Shown here piece after piece: positions 26,590 through 35,932 of a stretch of 64,000 nucleotides of DNA. The position numbers were made by a program, and so were the translations under genes. The notes below the pieces were generated by a model, which worked only from the letters and a program-made list of their open reading frames with translations, ran no database searches and was not told where the DNA came from. Within the stretch, counting starts at the first letter, position 1. Each line of letters opens with the position of its first letter. The stretch covers positions 17,990-81,989 of the forward strand of contig CAYXAA010000019.1 of assembly GCA_964462985.1 (NCBI GenBank). Direction: 5' to 3'. This DNA is from CAYXAA01 sp964462985. Its GTDB lineage: Bacteria > Pseudomonadota > Alphaproteobacteria > Rhizobiales > Stappiaceae.

Positions 26590-28152
26590 TCATTTCTTTG
26601 GCCCCTTGGAAAACCCGGGCAATCCGGAAAACTTTGCTCCGCCGAGGCCGGGAAGGCGACCGCCGCCAAAGCCGGGGGGCAAGCCACCAGGAGCACCGCC
26701 CAGACCGGAAAGGCCCCCCGGAAGACCGCCGGGCAGATTGCCGGACTTCGCCAGCTTCTCCAGCTCCTTCGGGTCGGGCATGCCCGGGGGCATCCCGCCC
26801 GGCATTCCGCCGCCCAAGCCGCCCATGAGCTTGCCAAACAGGCCCTTGCCTTTGCCCATGGCTTTCATCATGTCGGCCATCTGCCGGTGCATCTTCAAAA
26901 GCCGGTTGACATCGGCGACGTCGGTGCCGGAGCCAGCAGCGATGCGCTTCTTGCGGCTCGCCTTGAGGATCTCGGGCGCACGCCGCTCCTTGGGCGTCAT
27001 CGATTGGATGATGGCGACTTGACGCCTGATCACCTTGTCGTCGAGGTTCACGCCCTCAAGCTGCTTCTTCATCTTGGCGACGCCCGGCATCATGCTCATG
27101 ATGCCTGACATGCCGCCGAGCTTCTCCATCTGCTTAAGCTGCTCGGCGAGGTCCTCCAGATCAAAAGAGCCCTTCTTCATTTTGGCGGCCATCTTGGCCG
27201 CCCTGTCGGCATCGAACTCCTGCGCCGCCTTCTCGACGAGCGAGACGATATCGCCCATGCCAAGGATACGGTCGGCGATTCGTTCCGGGTGGAAATCTTC
27301 TAGTGCGTCGGCCTTTTCGCCGGTTCCGATCAGCTTGACCGGCTTTCCGGTGACAGCACGCATCGAAAGCGCCGCGCCGCCACGTCCGTCGCCGTCCATA
27401 CGGGTCAGCACGATTCCGGTGATGCCGATACGCTCATCGAAAGCCGTCGCCAGGTTGACGGCATCCTGACCGGTCAAGCTGTCTGCGACGAGCAAGATTT
27501 CGTGTGGCTTGGCCGAGGCCTTAATTTCGGCCATCTCGAGCATCAATGGCTCGTCGATATGAATACGGCCGGCGGTGTCGAGCAGCACGACGTCATAGCC
27601 ACCAAGCCGGGCCGCCGTCATGGCGCGGCCGGCAATCTGCACCGGCGATTGTCCTGAGACAATCGGCAGTGTCTCCACACCGTTTTGCTCGCCGAGCACC
27701 TTGAGTTGCTCTTGCGCCGCGGGGCGGCGCGTATCGAGCGAGGCCATCAGCACCTTGCGTTTGTCACGAACCTGCAACCGGCGGGCAATTTTGGCAGTTG
27801 TGGTCGTCTTGCCCGACCCCTGCAGGCCGACCATCATGATCGCGACGGGAGCAGGCGCATCGAGATCGATCGGCTTCGCGTCGGCGCCAAGCATTTCCAC
27901 GAGCTGGTCGTGGACGATCTTGACCACCATCTGACCCGGGGTAACCGATTTCACGACTTCCTGGCCGATGGCGCGGCTCTTCACCTTGTCGGTAAAGGAC
28001 CGGACCACGGGCAGCGCGACATCAGCCTCGATCAGCGCGCGCCGCACCTCACGCATCGCTTCCGATACATCGGCTTCAGACAGCGCACCGCGACGGGTGA
28101 GCTTGTCAAAAATGCCGCTCAGGCGATCGGACAGGCTTTCGAACATGGACAA
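26590..28152 (-). CDS. ffh: Signal recognition particle protein Ffh
   Basis: This is the SRP54 homologue that binds signal sequences and 4.5S RNA and delivers ribosomes to FtsY. It is 520 aa. N domain, then the G domain with VGLQGSGKTTTTAKIARRL (about residue 105), DTAGR (LLDTAGRIHIDEPL) and TRMDGDGRGGAAL, KLIGTGEKADALEDFHPERIADRILGMGDI; then the M domain with MTPKERRAPEILKASRKKRIAAGSGT. The last 90 residues are a Gly/Pro/Met/Leu-rich low-complexity tail, longer than in E. coli. Confidence 0.97.
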   Translation of the reverse strand: MSMFESLSDRLSGIFDKLTRRGALSEADVSEAMREVRRALIEADVALPVVRSFTDKVKSRAIGQEVVKSVTPGQMVVKIVHDQLVEMLGADAKPIDLDAPAPVAIMMVGLQGSGKTTTTAKIARRLQVRDKRKVLMASLDTRRPAAQEQLKVLGEQNGVETLPIVSGQSPVQIAGRAMTAARLGGYDVVLLDTAGRIHIDEPLMLEMAEIKASAKPHEILLVADSLTGQDAVNLATAFDERIGITGIVLTRMDGDGRGGAALSMRAVTGKPVKLIGTGEKADALEDFHPERIADRILGMGDIVSLVEKAAQEFDADRAAKMAAKMKKGSFDLEDLAEQLKQMEKLGGMSGIMSMMPGVAKMKKQLEGVNLDDKVIRRQVAIIQSMTPKERRAPEILKASRKKRIAAGSGTDVADVNRLLKMHRQMADMMKAMGKGKGLFGKLMGGLGGGMPGGMPPGMPDPKELEKLAKSGNLPGGLPGGLSGLGGAPGGLPPGFGGGRLPGLGGAKFSGLPGFSKGPKK

Positions 28153-28505
28153 CCTTTCAAAACGGCCGGGATCCCGCGGTTTGCAATCAGGTGTTCATCC
28201 CTGATCGTAAGCAGCGCTTGCACGCACGATCCACCGATCTCTCCGATCAAACCGTGCCATGCCCTCATCCCGCTCCAGATAGGACCGCCATCGCCGCCGC
28301 GCAAACACTCGTGCAAAGCGCAACGACACCCGAGGGCGCGACGCGCTGTCGGGTGTTGACCTCCGGGCTCTCTTTATACCTGAGCGGGGCCCGGTCGGCG
28401 GCTGGCAATGTCGATCCTCGCAAGGAGTGGGCGGAGGGTTAGGCGGAAAGAGGCGCAGAGTCAAGAAGAACCGGCTCTTGCCAGCCTCCCGACCAAGGTT
28501 CACCG
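28153..28505. other. Intergenic region upstream of ffh
   Basis: This 353-bp gap lies between the PLP decarboxylase stop and the ffh start. It must carry the ffh promoter. A TTGACT at about 28470 with a weak -10 17 bp further (minus strand) is the only promoter-like match I noticed. No RNA gene is recognised. Confidence 0.35.
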
Positions 28506-29882
28506 TTACCACGATCCATTGGCCGTCTCCGCCAACGCCTTCGCCACGGCAGCAATCAGCCGGTCGAGATCGGCGTCGGTAGTCGCCCAGTTCGAGACGC
28601 TGATGCGAAAGCCCTTGTGACCTTGCCAGGTCGCCGGGCCGAACCATGCCTCTCCCGACGCTTGAACCTTAGCGACGATTTCGGCACAGCGCGATTCCTG
28701 GCCCGGGAGCGTGGCAAAGACCTGATTGAAGTGTACAGCGTGCGGCACTTGGAAGCCGAGCGCTGTGAGCTCCCGTGCAATCCGCTTTGCGTGATCGTGG
28801 AAGCGGTTAACGAGAGCGGTGACTCCGCATCTACCTAGGGACAGCAACGCCGCCCAGGTTTCGGCGCCGCGCGCGGAGCGGCTGAACTCCGGCGCCAAGT
28901 CGGCGGGACACGGCGTTGCCTCCGGGAGATAGGCAGCGTTAATGGCCATGGAAGTGCGCATGCGCTCGGGATGACGACACAATGCGAGTCCCGAGTCGTA
29001 AGGCGTATTCAAGGTCTTGTGCGCGTCAACCACCCAGCTGTCGGCCTTTTCCAAGCCGGCCAGCGCGGCGCCTGTCGCCGTCCCGGTGCGAGCCCACAGG
29101 CCAAAGGCGCCATCGACATGAAGCCAAGCACCGGCAGCAAGACAGCGATCGGCAATCTCTTCAAATGGATCGAAAGATCCGGTGCAAACATTCCCTGCCT
29201 GAGTGAGGACAAGTGTCGTCTCGTCAAGCTGCGGCATTCGGTCCGGCCGGAGTCGGCCCTCCCCGTCAACGTCGACCCACTCGATCCGATCCGTCCCCAA
29301 ACCGGCCATTCGAAGTGTCTTCAACACTGTCGCATGGATCTCAGCGCTGGCAACGATCCGCAGCGGCGGCGCACCCACGAGCCCCTTGGCGATGTCGTAG
29401 CCCCGTCGGGAGAGCAGTGTGTCGCGTGCCGTGACAATCAGGGCCATGTTCGCCATGGTCGCTCCGCTGGTAAAGGCGCCACGGGTCTCGATAGGCAATC
29501 CGAGCAGGTCGACGATCCAGCCGATCGCCACACGTTCCATCTCGACCACAGACGGACCCGTCAGCGCATCCGCAATCTGATCCCACGCCGACAGCATCAC
29601 CCTGGCACCGGAAGCGGCAGGCAGGGCTCCGCCAATGACGTAGCCGAAGTATCTCCCCGCCGCCGACGCAACCGAGCCCGGACGGCCAAGTCGATCCATG
29701 AGATCGAGAACCTCGTTGGCGGGTAATCCCGTCACAGGTAGCGGCAAGTCAAGAGCACCCAGGTCTTGCGTCGTTGGAATCACCGCCCGAGATGCGATAG
29801 ATCGAAGATAATCGGCGCCTTGGCGAGCACCGTGAAGATAGGCGTTCGCCTGGCGCTCAAGGGGAGACGTTGCATTCGGCAT
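28506..29882 (-). CDS. PLP-dependent group II decarboxylase family protein
   Basis: This 458-aa fold-type I PLP enzyme is related to aromatic amino acid, glutamate and tyrosine decarboxylases. The Schiff-base lysine is in WVVDAHKTLNTPYDSG (about residue 285), the PLP-stacking region is ASAEIHATVLKTLRMAGLG, and WLHVDGAFGLWA holds the Asp. Substrate cannot be assigned; it could be a decarboxylase, aldolase or lyase. I chose the ATG at 29882 (MPNATSPLERQ). It faces an ArsR-type regulator across only 44 bp that contain three ATATAG half-sites, so the regulator probably controls it. Confidence 0.85.
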   Translation of the reverse strand: MPNATSPLERQANAYLHGARQGADYLRSIASRAVIPTTQDLGALDLPLPVTGLPANEVLDLMDRLGRPGSVASAAGRYFGYVIGGALPAASGARVMLSAWDQIADALTGPSVVEMERVAIGWIVDLLGLPIETRGAFTSGATMANMALIVTARDTLLSRRGYDIAKGLVGAPPLRIVASAEIHATVLKTLRMAGLGTDRIEWVDVDGEGRLRPDRMPQLDETTLVLTQAGNVCTGSFDPFEEIADRCLAAGAWLHVDGAFGLWARTGTATGAALAGLEKADSWVVDAHKTLNTPYDSGLALCRHPERMRTSMAINAAYLPEATPCPADLAPEFSRSARGAETWAALLSLGRCGVTALVNRFHDHAKRIARELTALGFQVPHAVHFNQVFATLPGQESRCAEIVAKVQASGEAWFGPATWQGHKGFRISVSNWATTDADLDRLIAAVAKALAETANGSW

Positions 29883-29892
29883 GGGACCCTCT

Positions 29893-29928
29893 ATATAGCT
29901 AACCATCAATATAGAAGAATTGCTATAT
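29893..29928. promoter_or_regulatory. Candidate operator: three ATATAG half-sites between the decarboxylase and arsR-type gene
   Basis: ATATAG occurs at 29893-29898 and 29909-29914 (16 bp apart), and its inverse CTATAT at 29923-29928, the latter overlapping the start codon of the regulator. AT-rich imperfect dyads of this kind are typical of ArsR/SmtB operators. Binding would block both divergent starts. Confidence 0.5.
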
Positions 29929-30259
29929 GGACACAATGTCAAGGGCGCGAGTTCACGCAGCACTATCGAGCCCAGTGCGCCTGCAGATCCTGATGTGGCT
30001 GCTCGACCCGCGCGTACACTTTCCCGAACAAAGGGACGGCGACCTCGTCGACGACGGTGTATGCGTCGGTTTCATCACCGAGAAGGCTAACCTATCGCAG
30101 CCGACCGTCAGCCTCCACATGAAGAAGCTGTCTGAAGCCAAGCTTGTGATCGGCAAGAGGATAGGCAATTGGATGTTCTACCGGCCGAACAGACTATTTC
30201 TTGCAGAGTTCGCCGGGGAACTGGCTGCAGCTGCCAACAAGAAGCCGGCGCCACGCTAA
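29927..30259 (+). CDS. ArsR-family winged-helix transcriptional regulator
   Basis: This is a 110-aa small DNA-binding protein. The helix-turn-helix is at about residues 42-70 (ITEKANLSQPTVSLHMKKLSEAKLVIGKRIGNWMFYRPN), preceded by LSSPVRLQILMWLLDPR. No CxC metal site of ArsR/SmtB is present, so a metal ligand is unlikely; the signal is probably a small molecule. A GD-rich insert (EQRDGDLVDDGVCVG) separates the first helix from the HTH. Likely partner is the divergent PLP enzyme. Confidence 0.85.
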   Translation: MDTMSRARVHAALSSPVRLQILMWLLDPRVHFPEQRDGDLVDDGVCVGFITEKANLSQPTVSLHMKKLSEAKLVIGKRIGNWMFYRPNRLFLAEFAGELAAAANKKPAPR

Positions 30260-30355
30260 AGGCGCGCGAAGAACGTCACCACGAGCCACTCGGGTATGCG
30301 CGCTAAGAACGCAAGTCCATACGGGAAGATAGTCCCTGATCGGCATCGTCTTGCG

Positions 30356-31039
30356 TCAGGCGGTCTGTGCTGGCGAATATGACCGTTCTCCAAAGATGGC
30401 CGACCCTACGCGGACCACTGTTGCCCCAAACGGCACTGCCTGCGCAAAGTCACTGGACATGCCCATCGACAACTCCGTTACATCATTCTCACGCGCTATT
30501 TTCTCCAGGAGCGCGAAATGCGGTCCCGGAGCCTCGTCGACGGGTGGGATGCACATAAGACCAACGATTGGTAGGCCGAGTTCGTCGCGACAAAGGCGGA
30601 TGAAGGCACCGGCTTCGCGGGGGGGAAGGCCTGCCTTCTGCGGCTCCTCTCCGGTGTTGATCTGAATGTAGAGTTTCGGGCGCCGGCCCTGGCGCACCAT
30701 TTCCTGATGGACGACGCGGGCAATCTTTTCGCGGTCTATCGTGTGGATCGCGTCGAATAAGGCGACAGCATCCCTAGCCTTGTTCGACTGCAGCGGGCCG
30801 ATGAGGTGCAATTCAACATCCGGGAAGTCCGCCTTCAATGCCGGCCATTTATTCTGCGCTTCCTGCACTCGGTTTTCGCCAAACAGCCGATGGCCGGCTT
30901 CGAGCACTGGACGGATTTCGTCGGCATGGAAGGTTTTCGACACTGCAATCAGTTGGACAGAACCTTCAGGCCGTCCCGCGGATCGCTCGGCCTCGGCGAT
31001 CCGGAGGCGAACGGCGAAGAGATTGTCGGCAACGGTCAT
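30356..31039 (-). CDS. YggS/PROSC-family PLP homeostasis protein
   Basis: This 227-aa alanine-racemase-like single-domain PLP-binding protein is needed for PLP homeostasis. The PLP lysine is in QLIAVSKTFHADEI (about residue 35), followed by GHRLFGENRVQEAQNKW and HLIGPLQSNKAR, LYIQINTGEEPQKAG, LSMGMSSDFAQAV, and the C-terminal VRVGSAIFGER. The ATG at 31039 has AGGAG at the right distance. It is divergent from leuS. Confidence 0.93.
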   Translation of the reverse strand: MTVADNLFAVRLRIAEAERSAGRPEGSVQLIAVSKTFHADEIRPVLEAGHRLFGENRVQEAQNKWPALKADFPDVELHLIGPLQSNKARDAVALFDAIHTIDREKIARVVHQEMVRQGRRPKLYIQINTGEEPQKAGLPPREAGAFIRLCRDELGLPIVGLMCIPPVDEAPGPHFALLEKIARENDVTELSMGMSSDFAQAVPFGATVVRVGSAIFGERSYSPAQTA

Positions 31040-31245
31040 ATCAATCTCCTTGGCATACCCGCGCGAACAGCCGTGCCGGCGCCTGACCGACATGCGATGG
31101 CCCGTCGGCAAATGCAAGCCCGCCGCCCGGCAATCGGCCCGCGGCTTTAGCGCACGCCCGACGCTTGTCAGTTGACCGGCCGCCAACTTTCTGGTGACAG
31201 TCCCCCATCCACGACTTCAGGCACGAAGAGCAAAGCACGAGCATC

Positions 31246-33864
31246 ATGGCGACGGAGCGATATAACGCCCGCGAAGCGGAAGCGCGCTGGCAGCAGGTTT
31301 GGGCCGACAAGGCCGTCTTCACCACGAAGAACGATGATCCGCGGCCGAAATACTATGTGCTTGAGATGTTCCCCTATCCGTCAGGGCGAATCCATATGGG
31401 GCACGTACGCAACTACACCATGGGCGATGTGGTTGCGCGCTACAAGCGCGCCAAGGGTTTCAATGTGCTCCACCCCATGGGCTGGGACGCCTTCGGTATG
31501 CCGGCGGAAAACGCCGCGATGCAGAACAGGGTCCATCCAAAAACCTGGACCTACGACAACATTGCGGCGATGCGCAACCAATTGAAGACAATCGGCTTGT
31601 CGCTTGATTGGGAGCGCGAATTCGCTACTTGCGACGTTGCCTACTATTCCAAGCAGCAGAAGCTGTTCCTCGATTTCCTGAAGGCCGGTCTCGCATACCG
31701 TCGTCAGTCCAAGGTCAATTGGGACCCCGTCGACATGACCGTGCTAGCAAATGAGCAGGTGATCGACGGACGCGGTTGGCGATCGGGCGCGGTGGTCGAG
31801 CAACGGGAGTTGACCCAATGGTTCTTCAAGATCACCGAGTATGCCGAAGACCTGCTCACGGCGATTGATGGGCTCGATCGCTGGCCGGACAAGGTCCGCT
31901 TGATGCAGCGCAACTGGATCGGCCGTTCGGAAGGACTTCTCATCCACTGGCCGCTTAATCCGGCGACGACGCCCGGGGGCGAGACCGAACTCGACGTCTA
32001 CACCACGCGCCCCGACACAATCTTTGGGGCATCGTTCTGCGCAATCGCAGCGGATCATCCGCTCGCGAGGAAAGCGGCTGAATCCAATCCGGCGCTTCAG
32101 GCCTTCATCGAGGAATGCCGGCGCATGGGCACCTCGGTCGCCGCTCTCGAGACGGCCGAAAAGAAGGGCTTCGATACCGGTATCCGCGCTATCCATCCCC
32201 TTGATCCGGATTGGACGCTACCGGTCTATGTCGCCAATTTCGTGTTGATGGACTACGGCACCGGCGCCATCTTCGGCTGCCCGTCCGGCGACCAGCGCGA
32301 TCTCGATTTCGCCAACAAATACGGCCTATCGGTGATCCCCGTCGTCATGCCCAAGGACGGCGACGCTAGAACCTTCAGCATCACGGACGAAGCCTATACG
32401 GGCGATGGCGTGATGATCAACTCTCGTTTCCTTGACGGCATGACGCCGGCGGAGGCCTTCGACGCGGTCGCCGAGCGCCTTGCCAATGTCAGAGACGGCG
32501 ACCGTCCCGTCGCGGTACGTCAGGTTAACTACCGTTTGCGCGACTGGGGTATCTCGCGTCAGCGGTATTGGGGTTGCCCGATTCCGGTGATCCACTGCGA
32601 CACCTGCGGCGTGGTGCCTGTTCCCGAGACCGACTTGCCGGTCGAACTGCCGGAGGACGTTGAGTTCGATCGCCCTGGAAATCCGCTCGATCGCCATCCG
32701 ACCTGGAAGCATGTCGCATGTCCGTCCTGCGGCGCGAACGCGCGACGCGAGACCGACACAATGGACACTTTCGTCGATTCATCCTGGTATTTCGCGCGCT
32801 TCACCGATCCGACCAATTCACAACCTACTGACAAGAGCGTCGCCGATGCCTGGCTTCCGGTCGATCAATACATTGGCGGCGTCGAGCATGCGATCTTGCA
32901 CCTGCTATATTCGCGCTTCTTTGCAAGGGCGATGACGAAGACAGGTCATCTCAACGTCACCGAGCCATTCAAGGGCCTTTTCACCCAGGGAATGGTTACC
33001 CACGAGACCTATCGTGCCAAGAGCGGCGAATGGCTGACGCCGGCGGAAGTTCGCATAGAGGACGGTGACGGTGTTCGAAGAGCCATCGAGATAGCCACCG
33101 GCGACGAAGTGGAGATCGGCGCGGTCGAGAAGATGTCGAAGTCGAAGAAGAACACAGTCGATCCGACCGACATCATTGAGACGTACGGTGCCGATACCGC
33201 GCGCTGGTTCATGTTGTCCGACAGCCCGCCGGAACGCGATGTTGAGTGGACCGAGGAGGGCGTTCAGGGCGCTTGGCGCTTCATGCAACGTGTATGGCGA
33301 CTGATCGGCGAGGTCGTGGAGCGAACCCCACAGAAAAGTTTGGTCCCGGGTGGCTTTAGTCCTGCCGCATTAGCCTTGCGGCGGGCCACACACAAGACGC
33401 TTGCCGCAGTCTCCGCTGACATCGAACAGCTTAGCTTCAATCGGGCTGTAGCCAGGCTCTATGAACTGGTCAATATACTGAGCAAGGCTGTCCAGAGCGA
33501 GGATCTGACCGCACCCGACATGTGTTATGCGGTGCGGGAGACTTCCGAGATCCTGGTGCAGATGATGGCGCCTATGACGCCACATCTGGCCGAGGAGTGC
33601 TGGCGCGCGCTGGGACACGAGCGACTGCTCGCTGAGGCCGAATGGCCGGCCGTCGAAGAGGCGTTGCTCGTCGAAGACACCGTAACGATGCCCGTACAGA
33701 TCAATGGCAAGAAGCGTGCGGATCTCACCGTCGCACGCAACGCTTCCAATGCTGAGGTCGAAGCGGCTACTCTCGCTCTTGAGGCTGTGAGCCGAGCGCT
33801 AGACGGTAAGCCGCCCCGCCGAATTATCGTCGTTCCCCAGAGGATCGTGAATGTCGTCGCCTGA
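31246..33864 (+). CDS. leuS: Leucyl-tRNA synthetase
   Basis: The 872-aa class I synthetase has the HIGH-type motif PYPSGRIHMGHVRNYT (about residue 45), the CP1 editing domain with TTRPDTIFGASF, and the KMSKS loop EKMSKSKKNTVDP (about residue 630). The anticodon and C-terminal domains end with IIVVPQRIVNVVA. It begins the plus-strand leuS-lptE-holA unit, the usual alphaproteobacterial arrangement. Confidence 0.98.
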   Translation: MATERYNAREAEARWQQVWADKAVFTTKNDDPRPKYYVLEMFPYPSGRIHMGHVRNYTMGDVVARYKRAKGFNVLHPMGWDAFGMPAENAAMQNRVHPKTWTYDNIAAMRNQLKTIGLSLDWEREFATCDVAYYSKQQKLFLDFLKAGLAYRRQSKVNWDPVDMTVLANEQVIDGRGWRSGAVVEQRELTQWFFKITEYAEDLLTAIDGLDRWPDKVRLMQRNWIGRSEGLLIHWPLNPATTPGGETELDVYTTRPDTIFGASFCAIAADHPLARKAAESNPALQAFIEECRRMGTSVAALETAEKKGFDTGIRAIHPLDPDWTLPVYVANFVLMDYGTGAIFGCPSGDQRDLDFANKYGLSVIPVVMPKDGDARTFSITDEAYTGDGVMINSRFLDGMTPAEAFDAVAERLANVRDGDRPVAVRQVNYRLRDWGISRQRYWGCPIPVIHCDTCGVVPVPETDLPVELPEDVEFDRPGNPLDRHPTWKHVACPSCGANARRETDTMDTFVDSSWYFARFTDPTNSQPTDKSVADAWLPVDQYIGGVEHAILHLLYSRFFARAMTKTGHLNVTEPFKGLFTQGMVTHETYRAKSGEWLTPAEVRIEDGDGVRRAIEIATGDEVEIGAVEKMSKSKKNTVDPTDIIETYGADTARWFMLSDSPPERDVEWTEEGVQGAWRFMQRVWRLIGEVVERTPQKSLVPGGFSPAALALRRATHKTLAAVSADIEQLSFNRAVARLYELVNILSKAVQSEDLTAPDMCYAVRETSEILVQMMAPMTPHLAEECWRALGHERLLAEAEWPAVEEALLVEDTVTMPVQINGKKRADLTVARNASNAEVEAATLALEAVSRALDGKPPRRIIVVPQRIVNVVA

Positions 33865-33891
33865 TTTCCACGCCCGCTGGGGCGGTGTGCA

Positions 33892-34482
33892 ATGAACGCC
33901 CGTCCTTGTGATACCGGTCCGGTGAGCCGGGGAAAATCCGCCATCAAGTTCGCGGCGCTTGCCACCGTTTCCTTGCTGCCGCTCCTTGGCGGCTGTCAGG
34001 TCAGGCCGCTGTACGGTACGTTTTACACGCCGCTCGGAGTCGCGGTCGCGCCCGTACAGGATGAACTCGCGGCCATCGAGATTGGGACCGTGAAAACGGC
34101 CGACACCGTCGACCTCGATCGGGTAGCGCAGGTGCTCCGCAATGAGCTGATTTTTGGCTTCCGCCGCGGTGGATCAGGCCTGCCTCCTCGCTACCGGCTT
34201 GAAATTATTCTCGGAAAGCAGCAGATGGAAGTCGGTGTCGAGCGTCTGGCCGACGTGCCGGCCTCCTATACCGTCACGATGAACGCGTCCTTTGTGCTCA
34301 GCGACTATGCTACGGGACGAACCGAGATGACCGGTAGGTCCTTCGCCACGGCATCCTATGACTTCTCGAGCCAGCGGTTCGCCAACGTACGGGCGGAACG
34401 CGACGCCGAGAACCGCGCAGCCAAGGTGATCGCGACCGATATTCAGGCCCGCATCGCCGGCCATTTTGCCCAGAAGCTGTGA
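33892..34482 (+). CDS. lptE: LPS assembly lipoprotein LptE
   Basis: The 196-aa outer-membrane lipoprotein plugs the LptD barrel in LPS export. The signal peptide ends in a lipobox LLGGC (Cys near residue 35), directly followed by QVRPLYG, the family hallmark. LRNELIFGFR and YTVTMNASFVLSDYATG are typical of the alphaproteobacterial group. It lies between leuS and holA, and its stop is 8 bp before the probable holA start. Confidence 0.92.
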   Translation: MNARPCDTGPVSRGKSAIKFAALATVSLLPLLGGCQVRPLYGTFYTPLGVAVAPVQDELAAIEIGTVKTADTVDLDRVAQVLRNELIFGFRRGGSGLPPRYRLEIILGKQQMEVGVERLADVPASYTVTMNASFVLSDYATGRTEMTGRSFATASYDFSSQRFANVRAERDAENRAAKVIATDIQARIAGHFAQKL

Positions 34483-34489
34483 GACGGCC

Positions 34490-35530
34490 GTGGTCGCGCT
34501 GAAAGCGACGGAGATTGACCGGTTTCTAACCCGTCCGCCGCCGGAGGTCAGCCTCGTGCTCATCTTCGGTCCCGATGCTGGCCTGGTGCGCGAACGGGCG
34601 CAGATGCTGGTAGAAAGGGCTTCTGGGGGCACCGACGATCCGTTTTGTCTGGTCAAGCTGGAAGCGAGCGACATTTCTTCCGATCCGGCGCGACTCGCGG
34701 ACGAGGCCTTTACCGTCTCCCTATTCGGAGGCCGGCGCGTAGTCTGGATCCGCGATGGGAGCGGCCGCGATCTTTCTCGCGCAGTCGATCCATTGCTGAA
34801 ACAGAGCCACGAAATGGCGTTGGTCGTGATTGAGGCGGGCGACCTGAAGAAGGGCACCGGACTCCGCCGAAAATTTGAGAATGACCGGAGAGCCATTGCA
34901 ATCCCGTGCTATTCCGATGGCGGACGCGACATCGATCGCCTGATCGACGAAGAGAGCCGGTTAGCAGGGCTGCAGGTCAGCCGCGAGGCGCGCCAAGCGT
35001 TGCACGGATTACTTGGCGCCGATCGCATGGCAAGCCGCGGCGAGCTTCGCAAGCTTTGCCTATACGCGCACGGCAGCGGGCGTATCGAAACAGCAGACGT
35101 TGAGGCTGTAATCGGTGATGCGTCGGCGTTTGCCGCCGACGATCTGATTGACGCTGTTGCACTTGGTGACATCAGCGTACTCGATCATGGCCTTGAGCGC
35201 CTTCTGGCCTCCGGTGCTCGACCCGACATGATCGGCGGTATGGCGCTGCGCCATTTCACGCTACTGCACCGGTTCCGTGCGCTATTCGATCACGGCACGC
35301 CGGCGGACCAAATTGTGGATCGTGCCAGCCCTCCGATATTCTTTCGCCGCCGAGGCGCCGTGGCCCGGCAGATTGCCCTGTGGCAGCGTGATGACCTTGA
35401 CCGAGCGATCGTCCGGCTCGGGGACGCGGTCAAGATGGGACGCCTCAGCACAGGTTTGACGATCACGATCATGTCCGACGTGCTGCTAACGCTCGCCCGC
35501 GTCGCGCGCAGACGCGCCGCGCGGCACTGA
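34490..35530 (+). CDS. holA: DNA polymerase III subunit delta
   Basis: This clamp-loader subunit opens the beta sliding clamp. It is 346 aa from the GTG at 34490 just after lptE. Segments such as LVLIFGPDAGLVRERAQMLV near the N terminus, WIRDGSGRDLSRAVDPLL, LHGLLGADRMASRGELRKLCLYAHG and the C-terminal MALRHFTLLHRFRALFD match HolA. An in-frame start at 34466 inside lptE is possible. Confidence 0.93.
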   Translation: MVALKATEIDRFLTRPPPEVSLVLIFGPDAGLVRERAQMLVERASGGTDDPFCLVKLEASDISSDPARLADEAFTVSLFGGRRVVWIRDGSGRDLSRAVDPLLKQSHEMALVVIEAGDLKKGTGLRRKFENDRRAIAIPCYSDGGRDIDRLIDEESRLAGLQVSREARQALHGLLGADRMASRGELRKLCLYAHGSGRIETADVEAVIGDASAFAADDLIDAVALGDISVLDHGLERLLASGARPDMIGGMALRHFTLLHRFRALFDHGTPADQIVDRASPPIFFRRRGAVARQIALWQRDDLDRAIVRLGDAVKMGRLSTGLTITIMSDVLLTLARVARRRAARH

Positions 35531-35932
35531 AGCATGTGGACCAGGTCGCTCGACACGACACCATGCGACAATCACCGCCACCTCAACGGAAATGCTTTGA
35601 CCGCAGGCCACCACGCCAACTCGATTTTTCCGAATCCGGAGAACGTTAACGCGTCTTCTTCGACTTAGTCGCTACCGGCTCCGGTCGCTGGCTGATCGAT
35701 GCACTGGCCATCGTCTGGATCCACACCTGTAACGCCGCAAGCCCGCCAGCGATTCACCTCTCAGGCGAGCGGAATCAGCCGGTATCACCAGAGGCCATTG
35801 AGACCGCGGTTGAAAGGGTTGCTGCCAAGGGAAGCAGGCGCGCATGTGCCGGTGATTGGAGTATGTCGGACGCCCGGTTGACGGAATGCAGAGGATAAGG
35901 TCGCCGCTGTACTTGCCAAGAGCTCCCGCGCT
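35531..35932. other. Convergent intergenic region between holA and parB
   Basis: This 402-bp gap lies between two convergent genes, so no promoter is needed here. I find no clear terminator hairpin, no repeat and no short gene with recognisable features. Confidence 0.4.

Noticed and set aside
26197..27108. Plus-strand frame opposite ffh, chorismate mutase and rpsP
   Set aside because: It crosses three clear genes on the other strand and shows no domain.
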